NCBI GenBank assembly: GCA_027294925.1
Contig: JAPULM010000423.1
Location: 1 to 6,024, forward strand
DNA: 6,024 bases
Reading direction: 5' to 3'
DNA from: a bacterium
GTDB taxonomy: Bacteria > Tectomicrobia > Entotheonellia > Entotheonellales > Entotheonellaceae
This document shows positions 1 through 5,813 of the stretch, piece after piece. The position numbers and the translations under genes were made by a program. How positions within the stretch are numbered: position 1 is the stretch's first letter; the number at the start of each line of letters is the position of its first letter. The notes under the pieces were generated by a model. It saw only the letters and a list, made by a program, of their open reading frames with translations, had not been told where the DNA came from and made no database searches.

Positions 1-668
1 TCCGCCAAAAACTCAGACGGCTCAAATTGACGCCGGTAACTGTCGACAATCATTGGACCATCTTCAACGCCTAGGCCAAAAAAATGCGCATAACTAAAGG
101 GAAGTCCTAACGTTGCAGCTAGATGAGCAGACTCAGATCTAGAGCCGAGTAGCCACGCCTCGGGCATGCTTGCCTTGCCAGGGCCCGCATGCAACTTAGC
201 GAATGGATGCTGAGGGTCTAACTCGTCAGCTAGATACCCGATCACATCACGCACCTGCTCCGGAAAAAACCGGATGTCGCGAACATGTCCCGGGTATGCC
301 AAGGCAGCCGCGGTTAGTTGATCGCTACCGGGTGCGCGCCCAATTCCCAAATCAATGCGGCCCGGATAGAGTGTTTCAAGCAAACGAAAATTTTCAGCTA
401 CCTTGAAAGCGCTATAATGCGATAGCATCACACCACCACTACCGACTCGAATGGTGCGTGTATGCGCAGCAATTTGCCCTACTAAGATTTCAGGACTGGT
501 ACTGGCGTAATTTCCCACATTATGGTGTTCAGCCACCCAAAACCGTTTATAACCAAGCCGTTCCGCTTCAACTGCCAAGCGAATGGTTTCACGCAGAGCA
601 TCAGCCGCCGATCCCCCTTGACGGACAGGCGATTGATCCACGATGCTCAATTCCAATTGCTTTGACAC
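1..668 (-). CDS. Luciferase-like flavin-dependent monooxygenase (LLM class), N-terminal part
   Basis: The reverse strand is open from a GTG at 668-666 to the window edge, giving 222 residues; the remaining C-terminal third lies outside. The start is supported by AAGGAG (683-678) nine bases upstream. The protein opens with LSIVDQSPVRQG (residues 7-18) and has FWVAEHHN (43-50), a Ser/Gly-rich segment VGSGGVML (75-82) and ENFRLLETLYPGRIDLGIGR (92-111). These are hallmarks of the bacterial luciferase fold, group 1 subfamily (TIGR03558, 'MsnO8'-like), whose members are about 330-340 residues long. Such enzymes are cytoplasmic, use reduced FMN and oxygen, and usually have unknown substrates. No internal stop or frameshift was seen. 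It faces away from the lipoprotein gene across a 257-base gap. The family call is firm; the substrate cannot be inferred. Confidence 0.93.
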   Translation of the reverse strand, partial: MSKQLELSIVDQSPVRQGGSAADALRETIRLAVEAERLGYKRFWVAEHHNVGNYASTSPEILVGQIAAHTRTIRVGSGGVMLSHYSAFKVAENFRLLETLYPGRIDLGIGRAPGSDQLTAAALAYPGHVRDIRFFPEQVRDVIGYLADELDPQHPFAKLHAGPGKASMPEAWLLGSRSESAHLAATLGLPFSYAHFFGLGVEDGPMIVDSYRRQFEPSEFLA

Positions 669-731
669 CCCTCAAATCTCCTTCAACAAAACGTTTCTCT
701 TATGCACCGTCACACCATACGACGACAACCT

Positions 732-741
732 ATGATATCAT
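732..741. promoter_or_regulatory. 10-bp perfect palindrome between divergent genes
   Basis: ATGATATCAT is a perfect palindrome about 65 bases upstream of the monooxygenase start, in the gap shared by two divergent genes. Its position would suit an operator, but a 10-bp AT-rich palindrome can arise by chance and no second copy was seen. I found no convincing -35/-10 pair for the leftward gene. Confidence 0.2.
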
Positions 742-882
742 GTGTAACGTTAAGAGCCTAGCACTGCGGCCCGCAATTACCCCGCCGCGTCGAGGCAGGG
801 TCGGCTGATTCTAAAGGCTATCCGACGTTAGAAAACGCTCGGGAATTTCTACCCAGCTGTAGCAGGAAGAATGTGTTAGCGT

Positions 883-888
883 TATAAT
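883..888 (+). promoter_or_regulatory. Probable -10 box for the lipoprotein gene
   Basis: TATAAT, a perfect sigma70 -10 hexamer, lies 37 bases upstream of the lipoprotein start codon, which leaves a plausible short leader. No good -35 hexamer sits 16-18 bases upstream and there is no extended TG motif, so the promoter may be weak or need an activator. Confidence 0.45.
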
Positions 889-925
889 AAACGGCTTTTT
901 ACCCCCTAGAGCATTGGAGCAAACT

Positions 926-1420
926 ATGACTCAGCAACAAGCCTGCCTCTCACCGTCCCATGCCAAAATAAAACGATTCCGTCAGCAGCGCTGCCAACGG
1001 CTTCCTCAATCGGCCAGGCTGCAACTCGGGAGGGTCATCACGGCGATGTTGATAGCGATCTTCTTGAGTGTCACATTAAGTGGTTGTAATATCGGCAGCG
1101 CTCTATGGGATTTGATACATACGGACGGAGATGCCGAGGCTCAAATATTTTCTAATGAAAACCAAAGGGTTAGAACGTTTATCATAACGACAGATAGCTT
1201 CATCATCGAGATCGAAAGTCCAGGAGATGTGTCCCCCAATGTCCTGGTGCAAGAACATGCCACGGTCTATACCATGACCTCTAACGGTACAGTACGTTTC
1301 GAATCCGATGGTCAAAATTCATTATTTGATCTGCAAGCAGGCGATCAAATCATTGAACGCCCGGGGGCCGATGGTACGGGCCTGATAACGATTATCGATG
1401 TAGCGAACAGCAGCACTTAG
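926..1420 (+). CDS. Small predicted lipoprotein of unknown function
   Basis: This encodes 164 residues from the ATG at 926, chosen because GGAG (916-919) sits six bases upstream; a TTG at 914 in the same frame overlaps that site and is less likely. The N-terminus is unusually long and basic (about 36 residues with many Lys and Arg). A hydrophobic segment follows (about 37-50), then the lipobox TLSGC with the lipidated cysteine at residue 54, so the product should be cleaved by signal peptidase II and anchored to a membrane. The mature part of about 110 residues looks beta-rich: it alternates Ile/Val/Thr-rich strands with polar turns, contains QAGDQIIERPG near the end and has no other cysteine. 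I do not recognise the family. The hairpin at 1525-1545 may end its transcript. Confidence 0.75.
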   Translation: MTQQQACLSPSHAKIKRFRQQRCQRLPQSARLQLGRVITAMLIAIFLSVTLSGCNIGSALWDLIHTDGDAEAQIFSNENQRVRTFIITTDSFIIEIESPGDVSPNVLVQEHATVYTMTSNGTVRFESDGQNSLFDLQAGDQIIERPGADGTGLITIIDVANSST

Positions 1421-1453
1421 TGGTCCGTCAAATAAGTTTCTAGATTTTAGACA

Positions 1454-1480
1454 ACGCCCTCTACCCATAGGAGTGGGCGT
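1454..1480. other. Imperfect hairpin downstream of the lipoprotein gene
   Basis: ACGCC (1454-1458) pairs with GGCGT (1476-1480). The stem continues as CTC (1459-1461) with GAG (1471-1473) after a two-base bulge. No T-tract follows, so it is not a classical terminator. It may stabilise the 3' end of the mRNA or be incidental. Confidence 0.3.
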
Positions 1481-1524
1481 CCCAAATGATCATCGATTGG
1501 TTTCCCTTTGCAATCAACGTGCTC

Positions 1525-1545
1525 ACCCCGCCAGTTTGGCGGGGT
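1525..1545. terminator. Probable terminator hairpin between convergent genes
   Basis: ACCCCGCCA (1525-1533) and TGGCGGGGT (1537-1545) form a perfect 9-bp GC-rich stem with a three-base loop. It lies between the 3' ends of the rightward lipoprotein gene and the leftward unknown gene, 17 bases beyond the latter's stop codon, where a bidirectional terminator would be expected. The T-tracts are weak on both sides, so its efficiency is uncertain. Confidence 0.55.
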
Positions 1546-1562
1546 CTTAGTGGTGTACAACC

Positions 1563-1874
1563 CTAGGCAGGCGTGTCAGATGGTAGGAGGCTCGTTGCGA
1601 AACCGGCGGCATCTGCGTGATAGCTGTTCAACAGTTCCTGGACTTGCCCCTGCACCTTTTCGTGACTAGATAGCCCATACATATAGAGTTTCAAAGGACC
1701 AATCAGTTTGAGGTAATAGTGGTGTCCGGCTTCGTATTCGGCCGAGCAGTTGGAGGGGTTTTGCGCCGCTTGGAGCAAGTCCCCAAAGGCATCGGCAAAT
1801 TCCACTAGCCAGGACGCATCATGTAAATCCGGGGAAATCTCGGGGAATCTCATCACCAGTTCTTGTACCGTCAT
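1563..1874 (-). CDS. Hypothetical protein, 103 residues
   Basis: This leftward frame starts at the ATG at 1874-1872, preceded by AAGGA (1885-1881) with a six-base spacer. The frame stays open for another 20 codons upstream, but those lie across a 13-bp hairpin and have no ribosome site, so the shorter form is preferred. The product is soluble and acidic, with no signal peptide or membrane span, and is probably mostly helical: SWLVEFADAFGDLLQAAQ near residues 21-38, YYLKLIGPLKLYMYGL around 53-68 and VQGQVQELLNSYHADAAG around 74-91. I do not recognise a family. A possible -10 (TATGAT, reverse strand 1973-1968) lies upstream without a clear -35. Confidence that it is a real gene comes from the ribosome site, the length and the protein-like composition. 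Confidence 0.65.
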   Translation of the reverse strand: MTVQELVMRFPEISPDLHDASWLVEFADAFGDLLQAAQNPSNCSAEYEAGHHYYLKLIGPLKLYMYGLSSHEKVQGQVQELLNSYHADAAGFATSLLPSDTPA

Positions 1875-1915
1875 AGCGCTTCCTTTCTCATCCACTATCA
1901 TTTGATATAGACAAG

Positions 1916-1947
1916 CCTTACTACATCGTTGCACCGATGTAGTAAGG
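1916..1947. repeat. 13-bp perfect inverted repeat with 6-base loop
   Basis: CCTTACTACATCG (1916-1928) is the exact reverse complement of 1935-1947, with a six-base loop. It lies 41-73 bases upstream of the leftward unknown gene, either in its untranslated leader or at its promoter. No T-tract follows on either strand, so a terminator is unlikely. It could be an operator, an mRNA-stabilising 5' hairpin or a copy of a dispersed palindromic repeat. Confidence 0.6.
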
Positions 1948-2068
1948 GTATTTCTAACAACGTTTTTATCATAATCGATTCAATAGCAAAAGGCTACCGC
2001 TGGTCATCAGGTTTATCTCGACACCATTTTACCCGCAAGGTTGCCTTATATCCCTTCCGGCTTGACGG

Positions 2069-2100
2069 GGCAGCGTTGAGGTGGCAGCGTTGAGGTGGCA
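2069..2100 (+). repeat. 14-bp tandem direct repeat, two copies plus four bases
   Basis: The unit GGCAGCGTTGAGGT occurs at 2069-2082 and again at 2083-2096, followed by GGCA as the start of a third copy. It is an exact head-to-tail duplication just upstream of the channel promoter. It may be a recent slippage event or a paired regulator-binding site. Confidence 0.7.
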
Positions 2101-2116
2101 TGTAGCGGAGCTACAT
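2100..2116. repeat. Short palindromic hairpin next to the promoter
   Basis: ATGTAGC (2100-2106) and GCTACAT (2110-2116) form a perfect 7-bp inverted repeat around GGA, ending two bases before the -35 hexamer. This is a typical place for a repressor or activator site. Alternatively it is an inner hairpin of the larger folded element. Confidence 0.5.
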
Positions 2117-2117
2117 C

Positions 2118-2146
2118 TTGGCGGGAAATGGTAGCCGGGTTATAAC
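2118..2146 (+). promoter_or_regulatory. Sigma70-type promoter for the potassium channel gene
   Basis: TTGGCG (2118-2123, four of six consensus bases) and TATAAC (2141-2146, five of six) are separated by exactly 17 bases. Transcription would begin near 2153 and give a leader of about 33 bases before the GTG start at 2186. The -35 lies within the right arm of the inverted repeat, so the two may interact. Confidence 0.55.
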
Positions 2147-2185
2147 GCCTGTCGGTCATCATTACAGAAACTTAAGGCGAAAACC

Positions 2186-2914
2186 GTGAAGCTTTTTTCT
2201 GATCTGCTCGCTTATATTCGACACAATTTCAGCAGTCGGCGCAATGTGATTCTGTTACAGCGCTTTTTCCTCGTTCTGCTCATATTTGTTATGCTGTCGA
2301 ACGTCCTGTTTCATTTCTTCATGGCCCGCGAGGGGCGAGAGTTTAGTTGGGTGGCCGGATTCTATTGGACCCTAACCGTCATGTCGACCTTGGGCCTTGG
2401 CGATATTACCTTTACCAGTGATGCCGGACGCATCTTTACCATGCTTGTTCTGGCCTCTGGGGTCGTCTCTCTGCTTATTTTCCTTCCATTATTGTTCATT
2501 GAAGGGCAGTCCGCCGCCCGCGTGCCACGCGAACTCCCCAAGGACATCAGTGGACATGTCATTCTGACCCAGGATGACCCGGTCTCCAGAGCATTAATCA
2601 ATCGCCTAACCCAATATGGCTATCCTTATGTGTTGCTCGCGGCCGATCTCTCAGAGGCATTACATCTGCATGATCTGGGTCTTAAGGTGGTGCTGGGAGA
2701 AATCGATAACCCATCAACCTTTCTCAAGGTTCAGGTGGGAAAAGCCGCCCTCGTCGTCGTCACCGCCAGAAATGCGGTAAACGCCAACGTGGCCTTCACC
2801 GTGCGTGACATAACTGAAAGCGTGCAGATCATTGCAACCGGTAGCGACGAGGCTTCAGTTGACATTTTGCGCTTGGCCGGCTGTTCGCATGTGTTGCGGC
2901 TTGCAACATGTTAG
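2186..2914 (+). CDS. Two-TM potassium channel with RCK domains, N-terminal part (frameshifted)
   Basis: This GTG-started frame (ribosome site AAGG at 2173-2176) encodes the pore and most of the first RCK domain of a K+ channel. It has a transmembrane helix at about residues 21-46, a pore loop with the selectivity filter TLGLGD (68-73, a variant of TVGYGD), a second helix at about 82-106, and a cytoplasmic Rossmann-like domain from about 123. The first RCK domain reads HVILTQDDPVSRAL where a GxGxxG dinucleotide-binding turn would stand, so it probably does not bind NAD in the usual way. The frame stops at 2912-2914 in mid-domain, right after SHVLRLA. The expected continuation (MLGQSLARRV) is present one frame away from 2908, so a base appears to be missing near 2905-2910. 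Joined, the two parts would give about 555 residues, the family's normal size. Confidence 0.85.
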   Translation: MKLFSDLLAYIRHNFSSRRNVILLQRFFLVLLIFVMLSNVLFHFFMAREGREFSWVAGFYWTLTVMSTLGLGDITFTSDAGRIFTMLVLASGVVSLLIFLPLLFIEGQSAARVPRELPKDISGHVILTQDDPVSRALINRLTQYGYPYVLLAADLSEALHLHDLGLKVVLGEIDNPSTFLKVQVGKAALVVVTARNAVNANVAFTVRDITESVQIIATGSDEASVDILRLAGCSHVLRLATC

Positions 2915-3852
2915 GCCAATCTCTGGCCCGCCGGGTCAGCGGCGGCGATGCCGTCACCCATGTTATCGGGCGTTTTGACCAGCTGTATATTGCCGAGGCA
3001 ACTGCCGCCGGGACCCCGCTGGTTGGCACCACCCTGCGTCAGAGTCGATTACGAGAACAGGTTGGTATTAGTCTGGTTGGCGTATGGGAGCGTGGCCATT
3101 TTGCCGCCGCTGGGCCAGAAACCTTGCTCGGTTCGCACACCGTATTGGTGCTGGCCGGATCCCAACCTCAGCTGCAAAAATACGATGCCCAATTCGGCAT
3201 GTACAATGTGTCGGAAATACCGGTGGTGATTCTCGGCGGTGGCCGTGTCGGCCGGGCAACGGGTCGCGCCTTGACGCAGCGCAACGTGGATTATCGCATC
3301 GTTGAGCAGTCACCGGACCGCATTCAGCATGCCGGCAAATATATCCTTGGCGATGCCGCCAAGCGAAAAGTGTTGGAAACGGCTGGAATCATGCAGGCCC
3401 CCACTGTTGTCATCACCACCCACGACGACGACATCAATATCTATCTCACCATCTACTGCCGGCACTTACGGCCCGACATCCAGATCATCAGCCGCGCCAC
3501 CTTAGAAAAAAACATTCCCACACTGCATCGTGCCGGCGCCGATTTTGTCATGTCTTATGCCTCGATGGGGGCCAATGCCATCTTTAACCTCTTGCAGCGT
3601 AGCGATGTTCTCATGGTCACCGAGGGTCTGAATGTGTTTAAGGTTTCACTCCCCTCCACCCTGGTCGGCAAAACCATCTATGAAACGGCCATCCGTCAAG
3701 TCACCGGCTGCACGGTCGTCGCACTACAAGAAGCTGACGGTTTACACATTAATCCGGATCCGGCTTTACCTCTATCCGCCGAAGCTGAAATGATCCTCAT
3801 TGGCACGGCCGAAGCGGAACGTCAGTTCCTGCAACGCTTCGGTAAGGTTTGA
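2908..3852 (+). CDS. RCK/TrkA NAD-binding part of the potassium channel, C-terminal fragment
   Basis: This frame begins at an ATG overlapping the stop of the upstream part by seven bases. It holds the end of RCK domain 1 (residues 1-100) and a complete second RCK domain from about 104 with a good nucleotide-binding turn, VVILGGGRVGRA (106-117). The acidic residue after the second strand is in IVEQSPDR. VVITTHDDDINIYLTIYCRH (167-186) follows, and a TrkA-C-like domain occupies about 243-310. RCK domains form the ligand-binding gating ring below the membrane pore. No ribosome site precedes the ATG, although termination-reinitiation at the overlapping stop is conceivable. Starting inside a folded domain makes an independent protein unlikely. 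I read it as the second half of one gene broken by a frameshift or a sequencing error. Confidence 0.85.
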   Translation: MLGQSLARRVSGGDAVTHVIGRFDQLYIAEATAAGTPLVGTTLRQSRLREQVGISLVGVWERGHFAAAGPETLLGSHTVLVLAGSQPQLQKYDAQFGMYNVSEIPVVILGGGRVGRATGRALTQRNVDYRIVEQSPDRIQHAGKYILGDAAKRKVLETAGIMQAPTVVITTHDDDINIYLTIYCRHLRPDIQIISRATLEKNIPTLHRAGADFVMSYASMGANAIFNLLQRSDVLMVTEGLNVFKVSLPSTLVGKTIYETAIRQVTGCTVVALQEADGLHINPDPALPLSAEAEMILIGTAEAERQFLQRFGKV

Positions 3853-3878
3853 ACCATTTGTCCTCCCCCTCATCCAAA

Positions 3879-3901
3879 CCTTCTCCCGCCAGGAGAGAAG
3901 G
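3879..3901. repeat. Dispersed-repeat-like hairpin after the channel gene
   Basis: CCTTCTC (3879-3885) pairs with GAGAAGG (3895-3901) around a nine-base loop, 26 bases after the channel stop codon and preceded by the C-rich stretch TCCTCCCCCTCATCC. Sequences of this style (CCCTCATCC..CTTCTCCC..GGAGAGAAGG) are familiar as short dispersed repeats in several bacteria. It could serve as an mRNA 3' end, but no T-tract follows. Confidence 0.45.
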
Positions 3902-3914
3902 AACACTGAAAACA

Positions 3915-3923
3915 TGCTAAAAT
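3915..3923 (+). promoter_or_regulatory. Possible extended -10 promoter for pcm
   Basis: TGCTAAAAT gives the TGn extension plus a -10 hexamer matching TATAAT at five of six positions. It lies about 100 bases upstream of the pcm start, just after the hairpin that follows the channel gene. No -35 is apparent, which extended -10 promoters tolerate. Confidence 0.35.
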
Positions 3924-4024
3924 ATATGTCCGGTGCTTCGTTCTACAGGTTGAGTCTGGTGCCCCGTGAAAAAGGCGGATTGAAAACAATTTCTCATCTT
4001 CATAAAACCCGGAGGAGGTAAACG

Positions 4025-4738
4025 ATGCCAACAGATGCTTACGCTGAAGCACGTCACCTCATGGTCGAGACGCAGGTCGTATCGCGAGGCATGCGCGACC
4101 CAGCGGTATTGAATGCAATGCTCACCGTGCCACGCGAAGCATTTGTCATCCCCGAATACGCAGACGCAGCCTATGAGGATAGGCCACTACCAATCGGCGA
4201 AGAGCAGACGATTTCACAACCTTACATCGTTGCCCGGATGACCGAGGCCCTCAGGCTGTCGGCCTCAGACCGGGTGCTGGAAGTCGGCACAGGTTCAGGC
4301 TATGCAGCTGCCATTCTAAGTTGTATTGTCAAGCGGACGTATACGGTTGAGCGAATCGAAAAACTCGCGACTTGCGCCCGCCAGCGTTTGCAGGCTCTTG
4401 GTTACCTCAACGTCCACGTACAATACGCCAACGGCACACTCGGCTGGCCCGAGCATGCTCTGTACGACGGCATCGTGGTTGCCGCTAGCGGGCCCAGCGT
4501 TCCGGAGGCATTAAAAGCCCAGCTTGGCATTGGTGGCCGCCTGGTTATGCCGGTGGAAGTAGACCCAAGTCATCAACAACTCATCCGTCTAACCCGCAAG
4601 GACGACGTAACGTATCACCAGGAAGATTTAGGAAGTGTAGCGTTTGTCCCCTTGATTGGCGCCCAGGGCTGGGAAGCGGCAAGGAAAGGGGCAGGTAGAG
4701 AGCAGGCTGACAACCTACCCTCTGAGGGCAGAGGCTGA
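4025..4738 (+). CDS. pcm: Protein-L-isoaspartate O-methyltransferase
   Basis: This cytoplasmic repair enzyme transfers a methyl group from S-adenosylmethionine to L-isoaspartyl residues of aged proteins, starting their conversion back to aspartate. The start is set by a near-perfect ribosome site, GGAGGAGG (4011-4018), six bases before the ATG. Family hallmarks appear in order: MVETQVVSRGMRDPAVL (13-29), VPREAFV (35-41), the substrate-loop motif QTISQPYIVARM (61-72), the SAM-binding motif I VLEVGTGSGYAAA (84-96), the acidic end of strand 2 in YTVERIE (106-112), GWPEHALYDGIVVAASG (140-156) and GGRLVMPV (170-177). The core ends at FVPLIGAQGW (207-216). A further 21 residues make it 237 long, slightly more than the usual 210-220. 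A 6-bp hairpin (4719-4734) overlaps the end of the gene. All catalytic features look intact. Confidence 0.95.
   Translation: MPTDAYAEARHLMVETQVVSRGMRDPAVLNAMLTVPREAFVIPEYADAAYEDRPLPIGEEQTISQPYIVARMTEALRLSASDRVLEVGTGSGYAAAILSCIVKRTYTVERIEKLATCARQRLQALGYLNVHVQYANGTLGWPEHALYDGIVVAASGPSVPEALKAQLGIGGRLVMPVEVDPSHQQLIRLTRKDDVTYHQEDLGSVAFVPLIGAQGWEAARKGAGREQADNLPSEGRG
4719..4734. other. Hairpin at the 3' end of pcm
   Basis: CCTCTG (4719-4724) and CAGAGG (4729-4734) form a perfect 6-bp stem with loop AGGG, ending two bases before the pcm stop codon. No T-run follows directly; the T-rich stretch comes about 30 bases later. It is a weak candidate for a transcript end. Confidence 0.25.
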
Positions 4739-4851
4739 ATTAGTAGCGATAATGCGTGTTGCCTTGTATTGTTGTTGTTTTGCATACTGTTGCCTGACAG
4801 TCATCATCTGATGGCACACTAGCGGCACAGTTGCAAAAAAAAGGACGGCAG

Positions 4852-5478
4852 ATGGCAACAATTCGGACACGCACGAATGCCGATGATAGTACCGTTTATC
4901 ACGTACAGGTCCGGATGAAAGGACATCGTACTCAGAGCGAGACATTTCAAAGGTTGACGGATGCCAAGCGGTGGGCACAGCGGACGGCGTCGGATATCCG
5001 GGAAGGGCGTCACTTCCCAGGTACGGCCGCCAAGCGCCACACGTTGGGCGAAACGATCGAACGCTACCGCGAAACGGTCTTATCCCATAAAACCAAAAAC
5101 ACCATAAACGCCCAGACACCGCAACTCTCCTGGTGGACGGAACAAATCGGCCATTTGCGGCTTTGTGACGTAACGCCGCCAATTGTGGCTGATCAACGTG
5201 ACCTGCTCGGGAAACCCTTCAAGGCAGCGACCGTTAAGCAGTATCTTCTCGCTCTCTCTCACGTCTTCACAACTGCCATACGTGAATGGCAATGGACCGA
5301 CACCAATCCCGTGCTGCTCGTTAATAAGCCGCGCGTTCGATTCTTGTCAGACGACGAACGGCGCCGGCTGTTAAAGGCCTGTAAAGTAAGCGCTAACCCG
5401 CACCTCTACACCCTTGCGGTATTAGCACTGTCGACGGGCGCCCGTAGAGTGGAACTGCGTACGCGTCTCTTTTTTTAG
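4852..5478 (+). pseudogene. Phage-type tyrosine recombinase (integrase), truncated in its catalytic domain
   Basis: The likely start is the ATG at 4852, with AAGGA (4841-4845) six bases upstream; a TTG at 4831 overlaps that site. The 208-residue product has an N-terminal arm-binding region (about 1-60, with AKRWAQRTASDIREGRHF at 38-55), a helical core-binding domain (about 64-160, including WWTEQIGHLRLCDVTP and LALSHVFTTAIREW), and the beginning of the catalytic domain (FLSDDERRRLL at 164-174). It reaches LALSTGARRVEL (191-202), which contains the first catalytic arginine (R198), then diverges near base 5458 and stops at 5476-5478 after a run of seven T. The remaining catalytic residues (the second Arg, the His residues and the nucleophilic Tyr) are missing, so it cannot recombine DNA. 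Family members have about 330-400 residues. Compared with remembered homologues, two linkers (near 118-124 and 158-162) also look shortened, consistent with decay. Confidence 0.85.
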
Positions 5479-5813
5479 GTGTGAAACCTGTGAAATTTGC
5501 CATAAGGGCCTCGTAGCCGTTAAACACGAAAGGCAACCTTAATGCCACCCCATTGTGACTTACCCGGCTGTTACCATAATTTGCCATTGCCCGATGCTGT
5601 CCATAGCCGCTGAATTTCTAGTTTTCTCTAGTTTTGCATAGCTTAGAGCCGACGATTCGGTAGTTTTTATAAGCCCTTTCAAACCAATGGGATGCAAGAG
5701 GCTTAAAACTGATTTTGCAAAACTCTCATCTAGCAATTTCAATAGGTTAGAAGGAATTTGCGCGAACTATAGGTTAGAATTTAAGGTTTTGCCAGGTCAT
5801 AACGCCTGCGTAA
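5479..5813. other. Gene-poor AT-rich stretch after the broken integrase
   Basis: I see no convincing gene here; reverse-strand frames of 60-64 codons lack ribosome sites and recognisable motifs. The stretch holds short repeats: ATAGGTTAGAA at 5742-5752 and again at 5769-5779 (27-base period), TCTAGTTTT at 5617-5625 and 5627-5635, and a loosely inverted match between CTAGTTTTGC near 5628-5637 and GCAAAACT..CTAG near 5717-5732. It is more AT-rich by eye than the genes to the left, in keeping with decayed mobile DNA. Confidence 0.4.

Larger units (their letters stand above)
2023..2132. repeat. 110-bp element bounded by imperfect inverted repeats
   Basis: The left arm 2023-2039 (ACCATTT, bulge TA, CCCGCAAG) is complementary to the right arm 2117-2132 (CTTG, extra G, CGGGAAATGGT), giving 15 base pairs with two small bulges. 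Inside are a 14-bp tandem duplication and a 7-bp palindrome. The right arm overlaps the -35 box of the potassium-channel promoter. No obvious target-site duplication flanks it, so whether it is a miniature mobile element or a regulatory fold is open. The rest of the 1875-2185 gap holds no gene that I can see. Confidence 0.5.

Noticed and set aside
203..808. Rightward open frames at 203-406 and 458-808
   Set aside because: They lie antisense to the well-supported monooxygenase gene and have no recognisable motifs.
2069..2100. Start of a CRISPR array
   Set aside because: The units are directly adjacent with no spacers and are only 14 bases long.
2023..2185. A riboswitch (for example c-di-AMP sensing) controlling the potassium channel
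   Set aside because: The best promoter starts transcription near 2153, downstream of the folded element, and I could not match any known riboswitch consensus.
2897..2914. Programmed -1 ribosomal frameshifting in the channel gene
   Set aside because: There is no slippery heptamer before the stop and no convincing downstream stem-loop placed for it.
3980..4008. TTGAAA, 17-base spacer, TAAAAC as a pcm promoter
   Set aside because: Transcription would begin near 4014, inside the pcm ribosome site (4011-4018), leaving it incomplete.
4715..5182. Long 155-codon leftward frame
   Set aside because: It is antisense to the 3' end of pcm and the integrase, and the rightward frames there are clearly the real proteins.
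5393..5742. Leftward open frames at 5393-5587 and 5560-5742
   Set aside because: They have no ribosome site, no known motif and unnatural composition; one overlaps the integrase antisense and both lie in or beside the decayed region.
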